From positions 62,001-126,000 of the forward strand of contig NZ_JARANZ010000008.1 in NCBI RefSeq assembly GCF_029889905.1: a stretch of 64,000 bases of DNA, given 5' to 3'. Shown in pieces: positions 38,090-46,123 of this stretch; positions within the stretch are counted from its first letter, which is position 1; each line of letters opens with the position of its first letter. This DNA comes from Chromohalobacter sp. 11-W (GTDB lineage: Bacteria; Pseudomonadota; Gammaproteobacteria; Pseudomonadales; Halomonadaceae). The notes under the pieces are model-generated. The model saw only the letters and a list, made by a program, of their open reading frames with translations. It ran no database searches and was not told the origin of the DNA. The translations under genes were made by a program, and so were the position numbers.

Positions 38090-38875
38090 TTAAATCAATG
38101 TTTCTTTAATTTCCAGAGCCTTTTGCTGAAGGCAGGGAAGAATGTGATCGGTGAGCCGTTCGAGGGGGACCCGAGCGGAGTTGGTCGAGACGTTCATCGC
38201 ACCGATCAAACGTCCGCCTCCGCTGAAAATGGGGACGGCAAGCGACCGCAGGCCGGAGTCCAGCTCCTGGTCGACGATGCAATATCCCTGCTTTCCTGCC
38301 GTGTCGATCGCCTCTTCGAGCTGGTGAATATCGGTGATGCTACTTGAGGTATGCGCGACGAGATCGCTTTCTGAAAGGATGCGTCGACGCTCTTCGATAT
38401 CCAATGTGCTCAGCAGCATTCTGCCCATCGAGGTGTAGATCGTGGGCAGGCGAGTGCCCACCGCCAGGGTGATGGCCATCAGGCGATGCTTGGCGGCGGA
38501 GCGCGCCACGTAGATCACGTCCTTGCCGTCGAGCACACCGAGAGACGAGGACTCGCCCGTTTCCAGCGTGACGTCTTCCAGATACTTTTGGATGGCGTTG
38601 TGGTAATTGTTCGCCGAGAGAAAGGCATATCCCAACTGGAGGGCCTTGGGCGACAATTCGAAATATCGCTCCTGCTTGCGTACGTACCCCAGCGCATGCA
38701 GCGTCAATAAAAAGCGCCGGGCCTTGGCTCGATTCATCTGGGTCTTCGTGGCCACTTCGCTCAAGGTCATGCGGGGGTTGGCTTGATCGAAGGCCATGAT
38801 GACCTCAAGGCCGCTTGCCAATGCGGCCACGAAATCCCTGTCATCCGGGGTAAGCGCTCCGTCTTGTGATGCCAT
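38090..38875 (-). CDS. pcaR: IclR-family regulator PcaR/PcaU
   Basis: This 261-residue regulator has an N-terminal winged helix (LEVIMAFDQANPRMTLSEVA followed by NRAKARRFLLTLHALGY) and a C-terminal IclR effector domain (GVLDGKDVIYVARSAAKHRLM and QGYCIVDQELDSGLRSLAVPIFSGGG). The phrase TQMNRAKARRFLLTL is typical of the PcaR/PcaU/PobR branch, which responds to beta-ketoadipate or protocatechuate. It is divergent from pcaB. The palindrome of its proposed target lies in that shared promoter at 38932-38955, which would allow autoregulation. Confidence 0.9.
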   Translation of the reverse strand: MASQDGALTPDDRDFVAALASGLEVIMAFDQANPRMTLSEVATKTQMNRAKARRFLLTLHALGYVRKQERYFELSPKALQLGYAFLSANNYHNAIQKYLEDVTLETGESSSLGVLDGKDVIYVARSAAKHRLMAITLAVGTRLPTIYTSMGRMLLSTLDIEERRRILSESDLVAHTSSSITDIHQLEEAIDTAGKQGYCIVDQELDSGLRSLAVPIFSGGGRLIGAMNVSTNSARVPLERLTDHILPCLQQKALEIKETLI

Positions 38876-38931
38876 GTCGCGTATTGCCTCGTTGTCGATT
38901 GTGGGGTACGTAGGGGCAATCTATCATAAAA

Positions 38932-38955
38932 GTTCGAAATGCGAACATTTGTTCG
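38932..38955. promoter_or_regulatory. PcaR-type operator between pcaR and pcaB
   Basis: GTTCG-N5-CGAAC (38932-38946) is perfect and is followed by a third half-site GTTCG at 38951, 19 bp after the first. It lies 24 bases before the pcaB start codon and 57 bases before the divergent pcaR start codon. Confidence 0.72.
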
Positions 38956-38978
38956 ATAAATCGCCGTTGGAGATTCGT

Positions 38979-40316
38979 ATGTACGACACCCTGCTTCGCC
39001 ATCCTTTCATGAGTGACGAGGGACGCGCAGCGACGCAAGCCCAGGATCTGGTCGCTGCCATGTGTACCGTCGAGGTCGCGCTGGCCACCGAGCAGGAGAG
39101 ACTGGGCATCCTGCCGGGCGGAGTCGCGGCCGAGATCGAGCGAGTGCTCGCGGAGCATGTCTTCGACATGGACGCGATGGCGCACGGTACCGTGCTGGGC
39201 GGCAATGCGGCGATTCCCTTCGTCAAGCAGGCCAAGGCGGCCCTGCCCGACGAGCTCAAGGCACATTTCCACCGTGGCGCGACCAGCCAGGATATTCTCG
39301 ACACCGCCTTGATGTTGCTGCTCAAGCCGCGCCTCGAGGCATGCCTCGCTCTCATGAAACGTAGTCGCAAGGCCGGTTGTGCGCTCATGCGTCGACACGC
39401 CGGCACGCCTATGGTCGGGCGTACGCTGATGCAGCAGGCGTTGCCGATCACCTTCGGGGTCAAGGTCGCGCAATGGGCGGAGAACCTGGCGCAGGCCGAA
39501 CGACGACTGAGAGACGTGACCGAGACCGGGCTCTATCTGCAATTCGGTGGCGCGGTGGGCGTTCACTCGGGACTGGATGCCCAGGGGCTGGAGGTGATGG
39601 ATCGCGTGGCCGAGCGGCTTGGGCTGGCGTCGCCGTTGCTGCCCTGGCATACCAATCGCCAGCCGATCCTGGCCTTGTCCGGTGCCGTCGATGCGGTGGC
39701 GGTGGGGGTCGAGAAAGTCGCCCTGGATGTCTCCCTGCTGACCCAGTCCGAGGTGGCCGAGGTCAGCGAGCCGGCGGTCCCCGGCGCGGGGGGCTCGTCG
39801 TCGATGCCGCACAAGCGCAACCCGGTGATCTGCGCCCGACTGCGGGCGGCGGCTCGTCAGATTCATGGTCAGGCCGTGACGCTCAGCCATGCCGGCGCGC
39901 AACCCCTCGAGCGTGGGCTCGGGGAGTGGCATGCCGAGTGGGCGCCGATGCTGGATGCGGTCCTGCTGATGGAGGGGGCCCTGGTATCCCTGGCCGAACT
40001 CTGGGAAGGCCTGGAGGTGCATGCCGAGACGATGCGCCGCAACCTGACGCTGATGGGCGGCGCGATCATGGCGGAGCCCGCGGCGCGCCTGCTGGGTGAC
40101 ATCCTGGGGGCTGACGAAGCGCAGCGCATCGCCAGGGAGGCCGCCGAGACGTCGCGCCTTGAGCGCCGCGAATACGCCGAGGTATTGCTCGCCCACCCGG
40201 CGGTGGCGGGGCGGGTCGAGGCACAGCGGCTACGGCGTTGTGTCGACCCGGGTTTATACATTGGTAGTAGCCAGGAGCAGGTCCAGCGTGCACTGGCGGT
40301 CCTGGAGTCGATGTAA
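38979..40316 (+). CDS. pcaB: 3-carboxy-cis,cis-muconate cycloisomerase
   Basis: This 445-residue member of the fumarase/aspartase superfamily has TVLGGNAAIPFVKQAKAAL, HRGATSQDILDTALMLLL, the GRTLMQQALPITFG block and the superfamily signature GSSSMPHKRNPV near residue 270. It converts 3-carboxymuconate from PcaHG to 4-carboxymuconolactone. The start at 38979 has GGAG upstream; the frame is open further back into the pcaR promoter but without a site. It stands alone, with a strong hairpin before pcaI. Length matches PcaB of pseudomonads. Confidence 0.93.
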   Translation: MYDTLLRHPFMSDEGRAATQAQDLVAAMCTVEVALATEQERLGILPGGVAAEIERVLAEHVFDMDAMAHGTVLGGNAAIPFVKQAKAALPDELKAHFHRGATSQDILDTALMLLLKPRLEACLALMKRSRKAGCALMRRHAGTPMVGRTLMQQALPITFGVKVAQWAENLAQAERRLRDVTETGLYLQFGGAVGVHSGLDAQGLEVMDRVAERLGLASPLLPWHTNRQPILALSGAVDAVAVGVEKVALDVSLLTQSEVAEVSEPAVPGAGGSSSMPHKRNPVICARLRAAARQIHGQAVTLSHAGAQPLERGLGEWHAEWAPMLDAVLLMEGALVSLAELWEGLEVHAETMRRNLTLMGGAIMAEPAARLLGDILGADEAQRIAREAAETSRLERREYAEVLLAHPAVAGRVEAQRLRRCVDPGLYIGSSQEQVQRALAVLESM

Positions 40317-40348
40317 CTCCCTGTTTTTGAATTGATATTCGGCACCTG

Positions 40349-40384
40349 GCGAGGTGGGTAACGGCATGCCGTTGCCCACCTCGC
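40349..40384 (+). terminator. Long hairpin between pcaB and pcaI
   Basis: GCGAGGTGGG (40349-40358) pairs with CCCACCTCGC (40375-40384), and the inner 14 bases AACGGC-AT-GCCGTT are themselves palindromic, giving about 16-17 consecutive pairs with one G-T. GCGTTTG follows. It starts 32 bases after the pcaB stop. Confidence 0.7.
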
Positions 40385-40418
40385 GCGTTTGACCCCCTGC
40401 GGTAATCCCGATAATTTT

Positions 40419-40452
40419 GTTCGTATCACAAACCAGTGTTCATTAAGCGAAC
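40419..40452. promoter_or_regulatory. Tandem PcaR-type operator upstream of pcaI
   Basis: GTTCG-N5-CAAAC (40419-40433) and GTTCA-N5-CGAAC (40438-40452) are two near-palindromes whose starts are 19 bp apart. The second ends 19 bases before the pcaI start codon. Confidence 0.68.
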
Positions 40453-40471
40453 AACTTGCGAGGCAATCCGC

Positions 40472-41293
40472 ATGGCCGAATTTCTTAGCCTGCATGACGC
40501 TGTGGCGCGCTACGTCGAGGATGGCGCGACCGTGGCCATGGAAGGCTTCACCCACCTGATTCCTTTCGCCGCCGGGCATGAAGTCATTCGCCAGCGCAAG
40601 CGTGATCTGACGCTGATCCGCATGACGCCGGACCTGGTCTACGACCAATTGATCGGCGCCGGCTGCGCCAAGAAGCTGATCTTCTCGTGGGGCGGCAACC
40701 CCGGGGTGGGCTCCTTGCATCGCCTGCGCGACGCGGTGGAGAAAGGCTGGCCGCACAAGGTGGAGATCTTCGAGCACAGTCATGCGGCCATGGCCTGTGC
40801 CTTCGAGGCCGGCGCGGCGGGCCTGCCGCTGGCGGTGCTGCGCGGCTATGTGGGCAGCGAGCTGCCCAGCGTCAACGACCAGATCAAGTTCATCGAGTGC
40901 CCGTTCACCGGCGAACGCCTCGCGGCGGTGCCTTCGGTGCGCCCGGACGTGTCCCTGGTGCATGCGCAGAAGGCCGATCGCAAGGGCAATGTCCTGGTGG
41001 AGGGCATCATCGGCGTGCAGAAGGAGGCGATTCTGGCGGCGGGCAAGAGCATCGTCACCGTCGAGGAGATCGTCGACGATCTCGAGGCCGGTCCCAATGC
41101 CTGCGTGATCCCCGGCTGGGCCATCGACGCCATCGCCGTGGCCGAGAAGGGCGCCTATCCCTCCTATGCCCACGGTTACTACCCGCGCAACAACCGCTTC
41201 TACAAGGAGTGGGATACCATCGCGCGCGACCGTGACACCTTCCAGACATGGCTCGACGAGAACGTCTTCAACGCAGGGGGGCAGGCCCAATGA
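40472..41293 (+). CDS. pcaI: 3-oxoadipate CoA-transferase subunit A
   Basis: This 273-residue alpha subunit of a family I CoA-transferase has GFTHLIPFAAGHEVIRQ, the FSWGGNPGVGSLHRLRDAVE block and VHAQKADRKGNVLVEGIIG. It moves CoA from succinyl-CoA to beta-ketoadipate together with PcaJ. This is the longer CatI/PcaI type (about 270-280 residues) rather than the 230-residue ScoA-like form. The start at 40472 has GAGG nine bases upstream. It overlaps pcaJ by ATGA and heads pcaI-J-F-DC behind its own operator. Confidence 0.93.
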   Translation: MAEFLSLHDAVARYVEDGATVAMEGFTHLIPFAAGHEVIRQRKRDLTLIRMTPDLVYDQLIGAGCAKKLIFSWGGNPGVGSLHRLRDAVEKGWPHKVEIFEHSHAAMACAFEAGAAGLPLAVLRGYVGSELPSVNDQIKFIECPFTGERLAAVPSVRPDVSLVHAQKADRKGNVLVEGIIGVQKEAILAAGKSIVTVEEIVDDLEAGPNACVIPGWAIDAIAVAEKGAYPSYAHGYYPRNNRFYKEWDTIARDRDTFQTWLDENVFNAGGQAQ

Positions 41294-42066
41294 GTATCGA
41301 GTACACCTCCGCGGAAATGATGACCGTGACGGCGGCGAAGGCGCTGGAGAACGGCATGACGTGTTTCGTGGGCATCGGCTTGCCGTCCGAGGCCGCCAAC
41401 CTGGCGCGCCTGACACATGCACCGGACGTGGTACTGATCTATGAGTCCGGCACCCTGCAGACCAAGCCGGACGTGCTGCCGCTTTCCATCGGCGACGGCG
41501 AACTTTGCGAGTCGGCGCTGACCACCGTGTCGGTGCCGGAAATGTTCCGCTACTGGTTGCAGGGCGGCAAGATCGATGTGGGCTTTCTGGGCACCGCGCA
41601 GATCGATCGCTACTGCAACCTCAACACCACGCTGATCGGCGATTATCAGGCGCCCAAGGTGCGCTTGCCCGGCGGCGGCGGGGCACCGGAAATCGCGACC
41701 TGTGCCGGCGAGGTCTTCATCACGCTCAAGCATTCCAAGCGGACCTTCGTCGATCAGGTGGATTTCATCACTACCCTCGGCTTCGGCCGCGACGGCAAGG
41801 CGCGTGATGGGGTGCCCAATATCGGCCGCGGCCCGACTCGGGTGATCACCGACCTGTGCGTGATGAAGCCCGACCCCGAGACTCGCGAGCTGGTGGTGGT
41901 ATCGCTGCATCCGGGCGTGACCGTCGAGCAGGTGCAGGACGCGACCGGCTGGGAGATTCGTTTCGCCGAGCAGCTCGACACCACGCCGATGCCTTCCGCG
42001 AATGAGCTCGACGTGCTGCGGGATCTCAAGGCGCGTACCGAACGCAAACATGCCGGCGAGGCATGA
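41290..42066 (+). CDS. pcaJ: 3-oxoadipate CoA-transferase subunit B
   Basis: This 258-residue beta subunit begins MSIEYTSAEMMTVTAAK and has the active-site Glu region LIYESGTLQ (E52), GTAQIDRYCNLNTTLIGDY and the FVDQVDFITTLGFG block. It forms the catalytic heterotetramer with PcaI. The start overlaps the pcaI stop by four bases, and pcaF begins 10 bases after its end. Confidence 0.93.
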   Translation: MSIEYTSAEMMTVTAAKALENGMTCFVGIGLPSEAANLARLTHAPDVVLIYESGTLQTKPDVLPLSIGDGELCESALTTVSVPEMFRYWLQGGKIDVGFLGTAQIDRYCNLNTTLIGDYQAPKVRLPGGGGAPEIATCAGEVFITLKHSKRTFVDQVDFITTLGFGRDGKARDGVPNIGRGPTRVITDLCVMKPDPETRELVVVSLHPGVTVEQVQDATGWEIRFAEQLDTTPMPSANELDVLRDLKARTERKHAGEA

Positions 42067-42076
42067 GGAGAATTCG

Positions 42077-43282
42077 ATGAGCGATGTTTGGTTGTGTCAC
42101 CCCACGCGTTCCGCCGTGGGACGTTTCGGCGGCTCGCTGGCCAGCGTCCGCCCCGACGACCTGGCGGCCACGATTTTCCGGGCCGTGCTGGCCCAGGCGC
42201 CGGACCTCGATCCGGCGGCCATCGATGAAGTGATCATGGGCTGCGCCAACCAGGCCGGTGAGGACAATCGCAACGTCGCGCGCATGTCGGCGCTGCTGGC
42301 CGGGCTGCCGACCAGCGTGCCCGGCACCACCTTGAATCGCCTGTGCGGGTCGGGCATGGATGCCGTGGGGACGGCATTTCGTGCCATCAAGGCGGGCGAG
42401 TTCGAGCTGGCGCTGGCCGGCGGCGTGGAGTCCATGTCGCGCGCGCCGTTCGTGATGGGCAAGGCCGAAACGGCGTTCTCGCGCAGCCAGGCGATCGAGG
42501 ACACCACCATCGGCTGGCGTTTCGTCAATCCGTTGATGAAGAACCACTTCGGCGTCGAGTCGATGCCCGAGACCGCCGAGAACGTCGCCGAGCAGTTCCA
42601 CGTTTCTCGCGAGGATCAGGATGCCTTCGCCGTGCGCTCGCAGCAGAAAACCGAGCGCGCCCAGCAGTCCGGGCGTCTGGCGCAGGAGATCACGCCGGTC
42701 GAGGTGCCGCGTCGCAAGCAGGAGCCCCTGATCGTCGATCGGGACGAGCATCCGCGCGCAGGCACCACGCTGGAAAAGCTGGCCAAGTTGCCCACGCCGT
42801 TTCGCGATGGCGGCAGCGTGACCGCGGGCAATGCGTCGGGTGTCAACGACGGGGCGGCGGCGATGCTGGTCGCCAGCGACGCCGCCGTCGCGCGCCATGG
42901 TCTCACTCCGATGGCGCGGATCCTGGGCATGGCCACCGCCGGCGTCGAACCCCGCATCATGGGCATGGGCCCGGTACCGGCGACGCGCAAGCTGCTCGAG
43001 CGTCTGGGTATCGGCATCGATGAGGTCGACATCATCGAGCTCAACGAAGCCTTCGCCGCCCAGGGGCTGGCATGCCTGCGCGAACTGGGCGTGGCCGATG
43101 ACGATCCGCGCGTCAATCCCAATGGCGGCGCGATCGCACTGGGGCATCCGCTGGGCATGTCCGGGGCGCGGCTGCTGCTGACCGCGGCGCACGAGCTGCA
43201 CGTACAGAACAAGCGTTACGCCCTTTGCACCATGTGTGTCGGTGTGGGCCAGGGCGTGGCCACTTTGATCGAACGCGTTTGA
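42077..43282 (+). CDS. pcaF: Beta-ketoadipyl-CoA thiolase
   Basis: This 401-residue thiolase has the acylated Cys at about C90 ([12 protein letters not shown]), [15 protein letters not shown], the [19 protein letters not shown] block with the catalytic His, and [12 protein letters not shown] with the second Cys. It cleaves beta-ketoadipyl-CoA to succinyl-CoA and acetyl-CoA, the last step of the pathway. The start at 42077 has GAGGAG eight bases before. An N-terminal extension of the frame into pcaJ is not used. Confidence 0.95.
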   Translation: MSDVWLCHPTRSAVGRFGGSLASVRPDDLAATIFRAVLAQAPDLDPAAIDEVIMGCANQAGEDNRNVARMSALLAGLPTSVPGTTLNRLCGSGMDAVGTAFRAIKAGEFELALAGGVESMSRAPFVMGKAETAFSRSQAIEDTTIGWRFVNPLMKNHFGVESMPETAENVAEQFHVSREDQDAFAVRSQQKTERAQQSGRLAQEITPVEVPRRKQEPLIVDRDEHPRAGTTLEKLAKLPTPFRDGGSVTAGNASGVNDGAAAMLVASDAAVARHGLTPMARILGMATAGVEPRIMGMGPVPATRKLLERLGIGIDEVDIIELNEAFAAQGLACLRELGVADDDPRVNPNGGAIALGHPLGMSGARLLLTAAHELHVQNKRYALCTMCVGVGQGVATLIERV

Positions 43283-43292
43283 GGAGAACGGC

Positions 43293-44462
43293 ATGGCTTT
43301 CTTGACGGTGGCGGAGCGCACGATCGCCTATCGCGATAGCGGTGAAGCCGCGCTGCCGGCGGTGCTGTTGGCACACCCGCTGGGCATGAGCCAGGACGTG
43401 TGGGAGGACGTGGTCGCCGCCTTGCGTGGCCGTTTCCGCTGCGTGACCTGGGATCTGCCTGGCCATGGCGCCAGCAGTGGCCTGACCGAGGCGGTCACGC
43501 CCCGCGCGCTGGCCGAAGACGCCCTGGCCCTGGCCGACGCGCTGGACGTGACGCGCTTTCATTTCGTGGGCACCTCGATCGGCGGCGTGGTCGGTCAGCA
43601 GTTGCTGATCCAGTGTCCCGAGCGTCTCGCCGATGTCGTGCTGACCAACACCGGCGCTGTCATCGGCACTCCGGACAACTGGTATGCACGGGCCTCGCGC
43701 GTGCGCCAGGAAGGCCTGGCCGCCATGGCCGACGAGATCGTTCCGCGCTGGTTTTCCGAGGCGTTCGCGCAAGGCGATACGGCCACCTATACGGGCTGGA
43801 AGACCCAGCTTGCGCGTACCGATGGCGAGTCCTACGCGCGGCTTTGCGAGATGCTGGCCGACACCGACTTCAGCGGACAACTGCGCGGGGTCGCGGGGCC
43901 GGTGCGCTTGCTCGGCGGGCGCGAGGATCTGTCCACGCCGCCCGAGACCCTGAAGACGCTGGCTTCCCAGTTCGGTGACGCGCGTCTCGAAGTACTCGAA
44001 AACATCGCGCACGTGCCGAGCGTGGAAGTGCCCGAGGCGATCGCCAAGCGTCTGCGTGCCTGGCTGGGTGATGAGCACGTCGACGAGAACGGTGTGAGCT
44101 ATGCCGCCGGGCTGGAAACGCGCAAGCAGGTACTCGGCGACGAGCACGTGGCGCGTGCCAGCGAAAATGCCACCACGCTCGACGCGCCGTTCCAGAACAT
44201 GATTACGCGCATGGCCTGGGGCGAGCTGTGGGGCAACGATGATTTGAGCCGCACCGAGCGCAGCATGATCACCCTGGCGGTGCTAGCAGCGCTGGGGCGC
44301 GACGGAGAGCTGGAACTCCACCTGAAAACCGCCCAGCGTATCGGCCTTAGCGAAGCACAATTGCGCCAGGCACTGATGCATGTGGCGATCTATGCCGGCG
44401 TGCCGGCTGCTAACCATGCCTTTTCGATGGCCAAGAAACTGGGCTGGGGCAAAACCCTATAA
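43293..44462 (+). CDS. pcaDC: Fused 3-oxoadipate enol-lactonase / 4-carboxymuconolactone decarboxylase
   Basis: This 389-residue protein joins two enzymes. Residues 1 to about 255 are an alpha/beta hydrolase (PcaD) with nucleophile S95 in GTSIGGV, the acid Asp in LLGGREDLSTPPE and the catalytic His in NIAHVPSVE. From about 265 it is a carboxymuconolactone decarboxylase domain (PcaC): GLETRKQVLGDEHV, the WGELWGNDDLSRTERSMITLAVLAALGR block and HLKTAQRIGLSEAQL. The two act in succession, 4-carboxymuconolactone to enol-lactone to beta-ketoadipate. A fusion of this kind is called PcaL in actinomycetes. PcaD also serves the catechol branch encoded at 57-60 kb. Confidence 0.93.
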   Translation: MAFLTVAERTIAYRDSGEAALPAVLLAHPLGMSQDVWEDVVAALRGRFRCVTWDLPGHGASSGLTEAVTPRALAEDALALADALDVTRFHFVGTSIGGVVGQQLLIQCPERLADVVLTNTGAVIGTPDNWYARASRVRQEGLAAMADEIVPRWFSEAFAQGDTATYTGWKTQLARTDGESYARLCEMLADTDFSGQLRGVAGPVRLLGGREDLSTPPETLKTLASQFGDARLEVLENIAHVPSVEVPEAIAKRLRAWLGDEHVDENGVSYAAGLETRKQVLGDEHVARASENATTLDAPFQNMITRMAWGELWGNDDLSRTERSMITLAVLAALGRDGELELHLKTAQRIGLSEAQLRQALMHVAIYAGVPAANHAFSMAKKLGWGKTL

Positions 44463-44509
44463 CGAAAATCTCTGCCTGGAACTGGCCTTCTTCGGAAGGT
44501 GGTGGAACC

Positions 44510-44532
44510 GAGAGGCCTTATTGGGCCTCTTT
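44510..44532 (+). terminator. Hairpin between pcaDC and the TRAP operon
   Basis: AGAGGCC (44511-44517) and GGCCTCT (44524-44530) form a 7-bp stem with a 6-base loop followed by TTTC or TT. It is a weak terminator that may reduce readthrough from pca into dctP, which starts 26 bases later. Confidence 0.5.
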
Positions 44533-44557
44533 CGAGATAATAAGAGGAATCAACGCC

Positions 44558-45580
44558 ATGAAACGTACGCTCACTTGCATGCTTACCCTCTCCTTGACCG
44601 CGGCTGCAGTGTCGACCGCCCATGCGGAAACGACACTGCGCATGTCGCATTTCTGGCCGGGGGCTTCATCCATCAATAAAGATGTGTTCGAAGCCTGGGC
44701 CGAAGCAGTGGAAAAAGACTCCAATGGCTCCTTACAGGTCGAGAACTACCCCTCGCAGACCTTGAGCCAAGCCGATGAAACCTATGAAGCGGCCGTCAAC
44801 GGGATCGCTGATATCGGGATCACGGCACAGGGCTATACCAATGGCCGCTTTCCGCTGAGTCAGATCGTAGAATTGCCGGGCGTGGCGTCGTCGGCGCCGG
44901 AAGGAGCCTGCGTGCTGCAAACGCTCTATGACGATGGCAAGATCGATAGCGAATATGACGATACCCATGTGTTGTTCATGTTCACCACCGGGCCTGGGTA
45001 CATTCACACGCGCGAGACGGACGTGCAGACACCTTCGGATCTCGAAGGCCTGCGTATGCGTAGGCCCACGTCCGTGGCGGGCAACATCCTCAACAACATG
45101 GGCGCCGAGCCGGTGGGCATGCCGGCCCCGGAAATCTATACCTCCATGCAACGTGGTGTCCTGGATGGGCTGAGCTTTCCTTGGGAAGGGATGAAGACCT
45201 TCCGCCTCAATGAGCTGACCGAGTATCACACCCAGGTACCGTTCTACACGCTGATCTTCGTCGCCACGATGAGCCAGGACACATATGACAGCCTGTCCCC
45301 TGAGCAACAAAAGGCCATCGACGAGAACTCCGGCATGAAGTGGGCGGAAAAAGCCGGAAAGGTCTTTGCCGCCGATGATAAGGCCGGCAAAAAAGAAGCC
45401 GAAGAAGCCGGGCACACCATTCGTGTCATCGACAATCCGCTCGAGAATTCGGAATGGGCAAAGCCGCTCAAGGCAGGCATCGACCAGTACCTCGGTAATC
45501 TCGAGTCGCGTGGTCTCGATCAGGCGCGAGATGTCTATTACGCAGCGCTCGAAGCGCGCAAATCCTGCTCAGCCGAATAA
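44558..45580 (+). CDS. dctP: TRAP substrate-binding protein DctP, pca-linked
   Basis: This 340-residue periplasmic protein has a signal peptide ending STAHA and the DctP fold: TTLRMSHFWPGASSINKDVF, the Arg-bearing LEGLRMRRPTSVAGNILNNMG and MQRGVLDGLSFPWEGMKTF. It lies downstream of pcaDC and upstream of its own dctQM, so a protocatechuate-pathway substrate such as 4-hydroxybenzoate or protocatechuate is the best guess. GAGGAA lies upstream of the ATG. Confidence 0.9.
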   Translation: MKRTLTCMLTLSLTAAAVSTAHAETTLRMSHFWPGASSINKDVFEAWAEAVEKDSNGSLQVENYPSQTLSQADETYEAAVNGIADIGITAQGYTNGRFPLSQIVELPGVASSAPEGACVLQTLYDDGKIDSEYDDTHVLFMFTTGPGYIHTRETDVQTPSDLEGLRMRRPTSVAGNILNNMGAEPVGMPAPEIYTSMQRGVLDGLSFPWEGMKTFRLNELTEYHTQVPFYTLIFVATMSQDTYDSLSPEQQKAIDENSGMKWAEKAGKVFAADDKAGKKEAEEAGHTIRVIDNPLENSEWAKPLKAGIDQYLGNLESRGLDQARDVYYAALEARKSCSAE

Positions 45581-45598
45581 GGCCTAGGAGAGAACGGT

Positions 45599-46123
45599 AT
45601 GCAGCAAGGGCTCACTCGGCTCAGCCACTGGCTGGGTTACCTGTGCAGGCTCATTGCCGGCGTGGCGCTGCTGGCATTGTTGTCGGTCACCATCCTCGAC
45701 GTGGGACTGCGCTATCTGGGCCGGCTGACCGGGGGCGCGGTCTCGCTGAGCGTCTCCGGCAGCGTGGAACTGGTCAGCTATCTGTTGCTGTTCTCCCTGC
45801 TCGCGGCCATGGCCGCGAGCGTCGAGAAAAGCCAGGTGGTCGTCGAGGCGCTGACGCACCGTATGAACGATGCCCTCAAGGCGCGTCTGCACGGTTTCTA
45901 CCTACTGGGCTTCATGGTGCTTGGGATTATCTTGTGCGTGGGGCTGATCAATTCGGCGCTCGGTGCGATATCGCATGGTGAAGTCACGCAAGACTTGAGA
46001 ATTTCCATGGGGCCCATTTATTTTTTTGCCGCCTTTCTGAGTGCACTACTCAGCCTGCGCAGCTTGATGCATGTCTTGCTGAGCGGCGTCTTCGGCCAAC
46101 AGGAGGAAAGCGCCAATGGGTAG
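45599..46123 (+). CDS. dctQ: TRAP transporter small permease DctQ, pca-linked
   Basis: This 174-residue protein has four hydrophobic segments (LCRLIAGVALLALLSVTILDV, SGSVELVSYLLLFSLLAAMAA, GFYLLGFMVLGIILCVGL and GPIYFFAAFLSALLSLRSL) in the DctQ pattern. TAGGAGAG precedes the ATG. It overlaps dctM by eight bases. Confidence 0.88.
   Translation: MQQGLTRLSHWLGYLCRLIAGVALLALLSVTILDVGLRYLGRLTGGAVSLSVSGSVELVSYLLLFSLLAAMAASVEKSQVVVEALTHRMNDALKARLHGFYLLGFMVLGIILCVGLINSALGAISHGEVTQDLRISMGPIYFFAAFLSALLSLRSLMHVLLSGVFGQQEESANG

Noticed and set aside
38841-40196. 451-codon open frame antisense to pcaB
   Set aside because: Mirror of a high-GC gene; low-complexity His/Arg/Gln-rich product and no ribosome site.
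39869-41422. 517-codon antisense frame over pcaB-pcaI
   Set aside because: It crosses a strong hairpin and a tandem operator and mirrors two well-supported genes.
42026-43321. 431-codon open frame antisense to pcaF
   Set aside because: Complementary to a clear thiolase gene, with a composition typical of antisense frames.
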